DNA of 59,118 nucleotides from positions 1-59,118 of the forward strand of contig PMOI01000004.1 of assembly GCA_003162475.1 (NCBI GenBank), read 5' to 3'. The position numbers and the translations under genes were made by a program. The notes beneath the pieces were generated by a model. The model had not been told where the DNA came from. It did no database searches and worked only from the letters and a program-made list of their open reading frames with translations. Shown one piece after another: positions 18,245 to 24,959 of this stretch (positions are counted from its first letter, which is position 1; every line of letters starts with the position of its first letter). This DNA comes from Acidimicrobiaceae bacterium (GTDB lineage: Bacteria; Actinomycetota; Acidimicrobiia; Acidimicrobiales; RAAP-2).

Positions 18245-19426
18245 GTGGTGTCAGCGAACGACGAATCTCTCGAAGAGCGCGCCTCATTTCGCCCCGATAT
18301 CCAGGGACTTCGGGCGGTGGCCGTCATCCTCGTCATCTTGGTCCACGCGTCCGTTCCCGGATTAGAGGGCGGCTACGTCGGCGTCGACATTTTCTTTGTC
18401 ATCAGTGGATTCGTCATCACTGGACTACTACTGCGCCAGCCTTCGCGCAGCATCCGACAGAATCTCGGTTACTTCTACGCGCGTCGGATACGACGCATCG
18501 TCCCGGCGGCGACGTTGACATTGGTCGCGACCGTCATCGCGGCGTATCTCCTTCTCGGCGTCAACTTCGAATCGCAGTTGCTCGGGGACGTTCGATGGGC
18601 GGCGATGTTCGCGGCGAACTTCAGACTCATCAATACGGGGAGCAGCTACTTCGTGCCCGGTGTCGCGCCGTCACTCGTGACGCACTACTGGTCCCTCGCG
18701 GTTGAGGAGCAGTTCTATCTCTTCTACCCTCTGGTGGTTTTTTCCTTTACGTGGCTCCTGCCGCGACGGTATCGAGCACGAGCGTTGGGGAGTTTTCTCG
18801 TCGCCGCGATCGTTGCTTCCGCGTGGTGGTCGTTTCACCTCACGCCCATCAATTCAGTGTCGGCGTACTACTCGCCGTTCACGAGGTTCTGGGAGTTGGC
18901 GCTCGGCGGGCTCGTGGCTGTCATTCCCGCCGCGTGGGCTCGACGGAGTCCCCGAGTGAACTCAGTGGTTGCGATTCTGGCCGTCGTCGTTCTTGGTACG
19001 GCCGTGTGGCGCCTTAACGCCAACAGTGCTTTTCCCGGGGTACTGGCGTGGTGGCCCTGCGGGGCCAGCGCTTTGTTGCTCTGGACGGGGCAGGCGAGTG
19101 TCAAGGGGGCGCCGGCGTCGTGGCTATCGTGGCGACCCCTTCGCTACGTCGGTGACATTTCGTACTCGCTCTACCTGTGGCACTATCCCTGGTTGATGTT
19201 GCCTCTGCAACGCGTACATCCGATCTCGTCGCCGATGGCTCGGGTCGTTGAAGTGGCGGGCGCCACCGCGTGCGCCGTGCTGTCGTATCACTTCGTCGAG
19301 AACCCGATTCGCCACTCGCGGCGACTGAACCGCGACGGATGGGCGACGGCGCTGTTGCTGCTCATCTGTATCGCACTTTCGTGGAACGCGACGCTGTTGA
19401 TTGGACGCCTCGCGCACGTCACGTGA
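18245..19426 (+). CDS. membrane acyltransferase-3 (OafA/YrhL type)
   Basis: About 393 residues with some ten membrane spans. The signature blocks are F-R-P-D-I-Q-G-L-R-A-V-A-V near the start, G-G-Y-V-G-V-D-I-F-F-V-I-S-G-F-V-I-T, Y-W-S-L-A-V-E-E-Q-F-Y and the late Y-S-L-Y-L-W-H-Y-P. These enzymes move acyl groups (usually acetyl) across the membrane onto surface polysaccharide or peptidoglycan. The domain stops after the last span and lacks the SGNH domain many relatives have fused. An SGNH hydrolase gene faces it 14 bp downstream. GTG 18245 has a TGAGGA box; the frame is open to GTG 18209, so the start is uncertain. Confidence 0.9.
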   Translation: MVSANDESLEERASFRPDIQGLRAVAVILVILVHASVPGLEGGYVGVDIFFVISGFVITGLLLRQPSRSIRQNLGYFYARRIRRIVPAATLTLVATVIAAYLLLGVNFESQLLGDVRWAAMFAANFRLINTGSSYFVPGVAPSLVTHYWSLAVEEQFYLFYPLVVFSFTWLLPRRYRARALGSFLVAAIVASAWWSFHLTPINSVSAYYSPFTRFWELALGGLVAVIPAAWARRSPRVNSVVAILAVVVLGTAVWRLNANSAFPGVLAWWPCGASALLLWTGQASVKGAPASWLSWRPLRYVGDISYSLYLWHYPWLMLPLQRVHPISSPMARVVEVAGATACAVLSYHFVENPIRHSRRLNRDGWATALLLLICIALSWNATLLIGRLAHVT

Positions 19427-19440
19427 ACGACTCGAGCGCC

Positions 19441-20547
19441 CTAGTTCGTGATGGACATTGGTAGGGAAGGTTTGAGACTGACGTGGTAGATCGTGGCGAT
19501 CTCGTTCGTCACGAAGGTCGCGAAGACGTTCTCTCCCGCGTAGCTCAGGTGGATCCCGTCGGGCTCGCGAAGCAGCGTTGTCAGGTGATTGACCGAGGCG
19601 GCCTTTTCATACTGACCACGTGTGTTGGCGAAGAGCGCCCACGAGGGAAGGTACGTCACGCCGGGAACAGTCATCGCCACCGAGCGATAGAGCGAGTTGA
19701 GCGTCGTGACGCCTTCGCGATAGGTGTTCGGCGCCATGACGGGTAATCCCACCCAAAGGACGTAACTACCGGCCCTCGTGGTCATGGTATCGATCTGCCT
19801 GATCAGGGCAGAGTATCTCGCGCGCCATTGGGGAGAATCGAAACTGTACACGTTGCCGTTCACCTTCATGCCCTGCTCGTCGTCACCACCAACGCACACG
19901 ATGACGAGGTCTGGGTGGTACTGCTTGAGCAGCGTCTTGAGGTGTTGGTGCCAGTTGTAGAACCACGACGTCACGAGACCAGATGCGGACTTGTCTTTCT
20001 GCATGAGCGTGAGAGCGTGCGTCGACGCGAGTTCGCGCGCGAGTCCCCAACCCAAGTCGTTACCGAGCGAGTCACCTATCTCGAGAACTTTGCAGTGGCC
20101 TATAACCCTTAAGGGCGCAGCATCATTCGTTGACGTCGTTGTCGTTCCACCGGTCGTTGATGTGGTGCTCAACGTCGTCGTCGACGTGGAAAGAGAAGTT
20201 GAAGTGGGCGTCGTCGTCGTGGACGCTGGGTTGGAATTAGTGCTCATCGCGAATCCACAGCCGTGTGACGGTTCGTTGAGCGCTAGTGGCTCAGATACCA
20301 ATGATTGAAGGGTCGTTGGGGTCGTGGGGAGCGTCGTCGTCGTGGTCGGATCAGTGGAAGTAGCCGATGACGTGGCCGTCGTCGTGGTCGATGAAGGGGT
20401 CAATGAAGTGGTCGTCGGCGGCGAAGCCGACTTGTTGTTTGAAACCTCTAGTCCCGCTCCGGTAAGTACCAGTGCGAGCAGCACTGCGGAGAGAACTATT
20501 CGCAAACGCCAACGAGGTTGGGGAAGAGAGTTCGGGGAATTTCGCAT
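19441..20547 (-). CDS. exported SGNH/GDSL-type esterase with Ser/Thr-rich stalk
   Basis: A 368-residue protein. A signal anchor lies at about 14-33, and residues 40-140 are an extremely Ser/Thr-rich spacer interrupted by one Cys-containing patch. The hydrolase domain follows: block I G-D-S160-L, a G-G-D-D oxyanion-region block, and D330-G-I-H333 giving Asp-His. This matches DUF459-like SGNH proteins. It likely acts outside the cell on O-acyl groups of polymers. It is convergent with the acyltransferase-3 gene, whose relatives carry such a domain fused, so the two may cooperate. Confidence 0.87.
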   Translation of the reverse strand: MRNSPNSLPQPRWRLRIVLSAVLLALVLTGAGLEVSNNKSASPPTTTSLTPSSTTTTATSSATSTDPTTTTTLPTTPTTLQSLVSEPLALNEPSHGCGFAMSTNSNPASTTTTPTSTSLSTSTTTLSTTSTTGGTTTTSTNDAAPLRVIGHCKVLEIGDSLGNDLGWGLARELASTHALTLMQKDKSASGLVTSWFYNWHQHLKTLLKQYHPDLVIVCVGGDDEQGMKVNGNVYSFDSPQWRARYSALIRQIDTMTTRAGSYVLWVGLPVMAPNTYREGVTTLNSLYRSVAMTVPGVTYLPSWALFANTRGQYEKAASVNHLTTLLREPDGIHLSYAGENVFATFVTNEIATIYHVSLKPSLPMSITN

Positions 20548-20894
20548 CTGTTCGTCACCGTAACAGTGGCGAGTGCGATTATCACCTCAGAAATTGAAAT
20601 GAAACATTGTTTGTCATGACGTTGCAGTTGGTTTCACTTTTCAACGTCGTTAGCCACACAAATTGAAGACCGTTCGACTCGTCTTACGTCGTGAGAAGCA
20701 AACTATTTGTCATCAGCGACGCGCGAACGTTCGAAACATTCAAAACTTTTTGTTCGCTAAGTGCGATGAGGTGAGCGAAGCGTCAAAGAACCGCTGTTCG
20801 TTGCAAGCGCGCACGTTTTCATCGGGCGCTGCGTTTGAAGAGACGTCGAATCTTGACGCCCGTGGTCCACCTCGGGCGCGAAAACAGGCCCTTC

Positions 20895-20912
20895 AACCTT
20901 CACTTGAAGGTT
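20895..20912 (+). terminator. hairpin with following T-rich stretch
   Basis: Perfect arms AACCTTCA/TGAAGGTT with a 2-nt gap are followed by TGTTTTC. This looks like an intrinsic terminator on the plus strand, yet no gene ends upstream of it on that strand; an unannotated RNA could. Confidence 0.45.
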
Positions 20913-21020
20913 TGTTTTCGTCCCCCTCAGTTCCGTCAAACTGACTTCAGTCGGATCGCTAGACGGTTTTCCACAGGCACAGCGATTTCTTGGAAAGTAA
21001 CGGGTCTGAAGTGATACTCA

Positions 21021-21056
21021 CCCACTGATGCCCTCGTTTGGTGAACAGGGCGTGGG
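21021..21056 (+). repeat. long stem-loop upstream of ECF sigma operon
   Basis: CCCAC (21021-21025) pairs with GTGGG (21052-21056), and GCCCT (21030-21034) pairs with AGGGC (21047-21051), leaving a 4-nt bulge and a 12-nt loop. This forms one extended stem. Confidence 0.5.
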
Positions 21057-21099
21057 AGAGTTTCGCGTCGAAGCCGAGGGGGGTTTGGGTCCCTCACGT

Positions 21100-21119
21100 G
21101 TTGACGCGGCGGCGTCAAC
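21100..21119. repeat. perfect inverted repeat upstream of ECF sigma operon
   Basis: Arms GTTGACGC and GCGTCAAC are separated by 4 nt. It could be a hairpin or a protein-binding palindrome, 181 bp before the sigma gene. Confidence 0.5.
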
Positions 21120-21300
21120 CTTCGAGCATCGCTCGATCATCGAGTTTCGCAAACGATTGAAGGCTGCCCACTGATGGCCGAGAAGCGCATCGGAGGCAAC
21201 GTCACCATGACCGGGCGTTGCGAGCGAGCGAACGTCGAAGACGGGAAACTTCTTTGGCTTCAGACCTCACGGAACGTACGCTCACCGCGTCTACTAAGCA

Positions 21301-21798
21301 ATGGATATGAAAGTGCCGTTCGAGAGAGTCGTCGCCGATCACTCAATGACGGTGCTGCGTGTGTGTCGCGCAGTCGTTGGTACTCACGACGCCGAAGACG
21401 CGTGGTCGGAGACCTTCCTCGCTGCCATGAGAACGTATCCGGAACTTCCCGACAGCGCCAACGTGGAAGCGTGGTTGGTCACGATCGCGCATCGCAAGGC
21501 CATCGACATTATTCGCAAGCAGAAACGAATCGACAGTTCGATGGCTATGGTGCCTGACAGGTCGATGACGGTCACGAGTCCGAGTTCCACGAATCACGAA
21601 CTCTGGAACGCTCTTCAGTTACTTCCCGACAAACAGCGACAAGCCGTTGCGTATCACTACCTCGGTGGACTGCCGTACCTTGAGGTCGCCCAGATCCTCG
21701 GCGGAACCCCCGACGCCTCTCGCCGCGCCGCGGCCGATGGGATACGGAACCTACGAAAGACGTTTAAAGACATGCAGATAGAAGGGGCATCACAATGA
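21301..21798 (+). CDS. ECF-type sigma factor of an alkylation-repair operon
   Basis: A 165-residue sigma-70 family protein with regions 2 and 4 only. Region 2 shows V-G-T-H-D-A-E-D-A-W-S-E-T-F-L-A-A and A-W-L-V-T-I-A-H-R-K-A-I-D. Region 4 shows L-L-P-D-K-Q-R-Q-A-V-A-Y-H-Y-L-G-G-L-P-Y-L-E-V-A and a helix-turn-helix. No ribosome site precedes ATG 21301, suggesting a leaderless message. The stop overlaps ogt by 4 nt (ATGA). It probably switches on this operon, and perhaps other genes, when DNA is alkylated. Confidence 0.9.
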   Translation: MDMKVPFERVVADHSMTVLRVCRAVVGTHDAEDAWSETFLAAMRTYPELPDSANVEAWLVTIAHRKAIDIIRKQKRIDSSMAMVPDRSMTVTSPSSTNHELWNALQLLPDKQRQAVAYHYLGGLPYLEVAQILGGTPDASRRAAADGIRNLRKTFKDMQIEGASQ

Positions 21799-22418
21799 AC
21801 ACCAAAACCAACGCTCAACAGGGTATTCCCGAGCTGCTCGCGTTCACCGCCGCTGGCGCCGAAGCGGTCGATCGACTACACCGCCAGCTGGAGGAATCAG
21901 CTGACGAGGCAAAGATTCTTGACGTCGCGTACACGATGATGGACACGCCCGTCGGCACGTTGCTGCTGGCCGCGACGGAAAGAGGTCTTCTTCGCGTCGC
22001 GTTCGAAGTGGAAGGACTCGACAAAGTGCTCGACGAACTTGGGCGCAAGTTCAGTCCCCGTATTTTGCGTTCACCAAAGCGACTCGACGTCGCCGCGTTC
22101 GAGATCGACGAGTACTTCGTACGTCGACGTACTTCCTTCGACCTCGCACTCGACTTCTCACTCACCAGCGGATTTCGCCAGACGGTGCAAAGGTTCCTTC
22201 CTCAGATTGCGTACGGAACAACGGAGAGCTACAAACACGTCGCCGCTCTGGTTGGCAATCCAAAGGCCATTCGTGCAGTCGGTTCCGCGTGTGCCACCAA
22301 CCCTCTGCCCATTGTTGTTCCCTGCCACCGGGTCCTTCGAACGAATGGGGAGCTTGGGGGCTACCTTGGGGGGCTCGCGATGAAGGCGGCGCTGTTGAAA
22401 TTAGAGGGCGCGGCGTGA
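21795..22418 (+). CDS. ogt: O6-methylguanine-DNA methyltransferase with N-terminal extension
   Basis: A 207-residue suicide repair enzyme. The active site P176-C177-H-R accepts the alkyl group from O6-alkylguanine, and the helix-turn-helix arginine region (A-V-G-S-A-C-A-T-N-P) precedes it. The N-terminal 45 residues, up to I-L-D-V-A-Y, are extra relative to a minimal Ogt and include a helical segment. In sigma-linked actinobacterial homologues this part could act as a sigma-binding or anti-sigma element, which is an inference. It is translationally coupled to the sigma gene. Confidence 0.92.
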   Translation: MNTKTNAQQGIPELLAFTAAGAEAVDRLHRQLEESADEAKILDVAYTMMDTPVGTLLLAATERGLLRVAFEVEGLDKVLDELGRKFSPRILRSPKRLDVAAFEIDEYFVRRRTSFDLALDFSLTSGFRQTVQRFLPQIAYGTTESYKHVAALVGNPKAIRAVGSACATNPLPIVVPCHRVLRTNGELGGYLGGLAMKAALLKLEGAA

Positions 22419-22537
22419 TTGCGGTGACGAGCTCGACAAGTGTTGCGTCGAGCGACGATCGTGTCGAGCGCAGCAGCGAAGACGAGGTCGGGACGATTCA
22501 CTTCTCCGCTGGACGATCAACTGATGGGACATCGTGA
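22415..22537 (+). CDS. 40-residue micro-ORF linking ogt and alkB
   Basis: This 41-codon frame starts with GTG overlapping the ogt stop (GTGA) and ends with TGA overlapping the alkB GTG (again GTGA), so it bridges the two genes without a gap. The peptide is Ser/Thr/Asp/Glu-rich with no hydrophobic helix and no known motif. It may serve mainly to carry ribosomes to alkB, whose own start has only a weak ribosome site. Its reality as a stable protein is uncertain. Confidence 0.45.
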   Translation: MIAVTSSTSVASSDDRVERSSEDEVGTIHFSAGRSTDGTS

Positions 22538-23211
22538 CCGCGCTCTTCCCTGATGACTTCATTGACCGGCCCCGAAGGGAAGTCGCTCCGGGAGCTATCC
22601 ACGTACCGGGTTGGCTATCGGGTGCCCAGCAGCAATGGATCGTTGGACAGTTTCGTCAGTGGGCCGCTGGACCGGTGCCGATGCGAGCGGCGAAGGTCCG
22701 CGGCCACGAGATGTCCGTTCGCACCGTCTGTCTCGGTTGGCATTGGCAGCCGTACAAGTACACGCGCGAAGCCACCGACGTGAACGGGAACCCAGTTCTT
22801 GACTTTCCGGCTTGGATGGTTCAACTGGGTAGACGAGCTCTCGTCGAATCGAGTGGTGACCCGCGCGCGGGTGATGACTACATGCCCGACACAGCTCTTG
22901 TGAACTTCTACGATGACGGTGCCCGAATGGGGATGCATCAAGATAGGGACGAACGATCGCTCGCCCCCGTTGTCTCACTTTCGATCGGCGACAGCTGTCA
23001 GTTTCGATTCGGGAACACCACGAACAGAAACCTTCCCTACGAGGACATCAGTCTGGTCTCAGGTGACCTGTTCGTCTTCGGTGGCGTATCCCGGCTCGCG
23101 TACCACGGCGTGACAAAGATCTTTCCCGGGACCGCGCCGCCCGACTGCGGTCTCGAAACCGGGCGCGTCAACATCACGATGCGCGTCACCGGGTTGGACG
23201 GACTTCAATGA
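22534..23211 (+). CDS. alkB: AlkB-type Fe(II)/2-oxoglutarate dioxygenase
   Basis: A 225-residue DNA/RNA demethylase of the AlkB family. Iron ligands H135-x-D137 and H191 are visible, and 2-oxoglutarate-binding arginines R211 and R217 lie in G-R-V-N-I-T-M-R. The substrate lid region with W-H-W-Q-P-Y-K-Y is also typical. It repairs 1-methyladenine/3-methylcytosine lesions oxidatively. The frame is closed by a stop at 22522, so GTG 22534 is the only start that keeps the whole domain. Third functional member of the ECF-ogt-alkB operon. Confidence 0.93.
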   Translation: MTALFPDDFIDRPRREVAPGAIHVPGWLSGAQQQWIVGQFRQWAAGPVPMRAAKVRGHEMSVRTVCLGWHWQPYKYTREATDVNGNPVLDFPAWMVQLGRRALVESSGDPRAGDDYMPDTALVNFYDDGARMGMHQDRDERSLAPVVSLSIGDSCQFRFGNTTNRNLPYEDISLVSGDLFVFGGVSRLAYHGVTKIFPGTAPPDCGLETGRVNITMRVTGLDGLQ

Positions 23212-23244
23212 ATGTCCCGGCATCGGACGTTAGTTAGCCACCGG

Positions 23245-23478
23245 CTACCAGAACTCAGAGCGATTACCTTCGAGGTCGGCTGCCCACGAGAACCTACCGT
23301 AGGTTTCGTCATTAATGAGCTCGGCCGTGAAGCCGTTTCTAGCGAGTCGCTCGACGATTCCATCCAAATCGTCGACGACAAAATAGACCGTCGCGGCTTC
23401 TCGCTGAGGGCGGCGCGCCACTCCGTGACGAGCCGCTCGCGTCAATTGGATGCCCCTTCTTGGAGAGTCCTTCTTGAT
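23245..23478 (-). pseudogene. remnant of a VOC-family gene (C-terminal part only)
   Basis: The minus-strand frame encodes about 78 residues, ending A-T-V-Y-F-V-V-D-D-L-D-G, G-F-T-A-E-L and L-E-G-N-R-S-E-F-W, the last half of a glyoxalase/bleomycin-resistance fold. A stop codon closes the frame just upstream, where the oppositely oriented ThyA-like gene begins. The first half of the fold is missing. It is most simply a gene cut by insertion or deletion at about 23480. Confidence 0.6.
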
Positions 23479-23491
23479 TTAAACTTCGTGC

Positions 23492-24172
23492 GTGAACAGT
23501 CCGCACCCACCACGAGTGGCCGACGACTCCGCGTGGTTCATTGCGACCGACACGATAGGCGAATCGTGGATGGCGGTCGCCGCGAAGATTCTCGATCATG
23601 GTGATCGCGGTGAGTACGACGGACTCGCAACGCGCGAGTTGATCATGACGACTCTTCACGTCACCCGACCGCACAGCGATGACGCGTTGATCGGTCGCTT
23701 TGCGGACCCCGAGCGCCTGGATTGGATGCATCGGAACTTCTCCGATCCAGCCCGGGTTGTCGCATTGGGAGACGCGGACAGTTACGCCACGCGACTGTAC
23801 GACTACGAACACCGTGGACTCAATCAGATTCAGTGGGTCGTCGAGCGTCTGCGAAAGGATCCATCCTCTCGCAGTGCCACAATCACCACGCTTCAGCCGC
23901 TCACCGACACCACCTACATTCCTTGCGTGAGTTTGCTCGACTTCTTCATCACTCGCGAACGCTTGGAGTTGGTCGCTTTTGCTCACAGTATTGACTTTGG
24001 AACAAAGGGTTTCGCAAATTTGGTGGAACTCGCCTACCTGCAGGAACGCGTTGGGGAGAGTATTGCGGTGGACGTCGGATCGCTGACGATGATCGTTAAA
24101 TCTGCTCACGTGTACGAAAGCGACGTCGACCTCACGAGGGGCATTCTTTCTCTGAGTGCGGAAGCTTCCTGA
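23492..24172 (+). CDS. thymidylate-synthase-like protein (short, divergent)
   Basis: A 226-residue member of the thymidylate synthase/pyrimidine hydroxymethylase fold. C145 in Y-I-P-C aligns with the catalytic Cys, and the end S-A-H-V-Y-E-S-D matches the dUMP-binding H-x-Y tail. The usual R-S-x-D phosphate site reads A-H-S-I-D (Arg to His), and the Cys is not followed by His. Layout resembles short archaeal-type ThyA proteins more than E. coli ThyA. Activity on dUMP cannot be assumed. GTG 23492 has no clear ribosome site. Confidence 0.75.
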   Translation: MNSPHPPRVADDSAWFIATDTIGESWMAVAAKILDHGDRGEYDGLATRELIMTTLHVTRPHSDDALIGRFADPERLDWMHRNFSDPARVVALGDADSYATRLYDYEHRGLNQIQWVVERLRKDPSSRSATITTLQPLTDTTYIPCVSLLDFFITRERLELVAFAHSIDFGTKGFANLVELAYLQERVGESIAVDVGSLTMIVKSAHVYESDVDLTRGILSLSAEAS

Positions 24173-24355
24173 CACATTTCGGGCACAAGGACCTCGAGCG
24201 CTGAAGAAGCTTCCTCTGAGAGAAGTGACTATCGGAGCGACCAAGTTCCGCCCCTGCGAGCTCCCTCTACCGAGACTTCACGTTTCGAAGAGAAAGTCAG
24301 CAGGTCGATGGTTCGCGCGCGTCGTTGGCCCACAAAGGTTCGAATCGATGCTGCT

Positions 24356-24880
24356 TCAAAATTGTTGCGGACGATCGCCACTTCCTCGGTCGGGCAGCGC
24401 GGACAACGGCACGCCGAGATTTGCCGACACTCGGCGAAGCAGCGCGAGCAACTGCGCTCGCTCTCGAGGTTCTAGGCCGGCACAGATTCGACCTTCTTGC
24501 ACCATCGCCGCCGCGAGGGCTTCCGTCAACAAGGTCTCGCCATGCGTCGTTAAGTGCAGCGTGCGGGTTCGACGATCTGAGGATTGGTGTCGTCGTTCAA
24601 GAAGACCGTTCCCCTCGAGGTGGTCGACGATGGCCACCATCGTGCTGGCCGGAATTACTAGTTGGTCGCCGATTGACTGCTGCGACTGGCCCTCGTGACG
24701 GTGCACCGCGTGTAATACGGCGAAGTGTCGTGGCTCGAGATCGAGTGCGCCGACCACTTCGCCGAACTGACGGGCTGTCTCGACGCCCACTTGCGAGAGC
24801 GAGAAGCCAACTGAGTTCCCAGGACCGGCCTCACTAGTCCCGTGGAGAGAAGGATTTCCATCAAGGGAAAATTTGTCCAT
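24356..24880 (-). CDS. MarR-family regulator
   Basis: A 174-residue winged-helix regulator. The DNA-binding part shows L-E-P-R-H-F-A-V-L-H-A-V, Q-S-I-G-D-Q-L-V-I-P-A-S-T-M-V-A-I-V-D-H-L-E-G-N-G-L-L-E-R-R and the wing S-S-D-R-R-T-R-T-L-H-L-T. It is divergent from the MMPL transporter gene across 79 bp and is the obvious candidate to repress it. I did not find a convincing palindrome in that gap. Confidence 0.9.
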   Translation of the reverse strand: MDKFSLDGNPSLHGTSEAGPGNSVGFSLSQVGVETARQFGEVVGALDLEPRHFAVLHAVHRHEGQSQQSIGDQLVIPASTMVAIVDHLEGNGLLERRHQSSDRRTRTLHLTTHGETLLTEALAAAMVQEGRICAGLEPRERAQLLALLRRVSANLGVPLSALPDRGSGDRPQQF

Positions 24881-24959
24881 AACTCATTGTACATCTCGAA
24901 AGATTCATGATAGAACTATTCGGACCTGATTAATTCCTTAGCGAAGGATATGGACGCTC

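Larger units (their letters stand above)
20548..21300. other. 753-bp intergenic region with several stem-loops
   Basis: No convincing protein gene lies here. The frame at 20663-20944 has no start signal and no domain. The interval is rich in inverted repeats, listed separately, and precedes the ECF sigma operon. It could hold a small RNA or a long structured leader. Confidence 0.45.

Noticed and set aside
20663..20944. 93-codon frame in the structured intergenic region
   Set aside because: It runs through the terminator-like hairpin and has no start signal or motif.
24881..24959. MarR operator between marR and the MMPL gene
   Set aside because: Control is likely from gene layout, but I found no palindrome with convincing arms.
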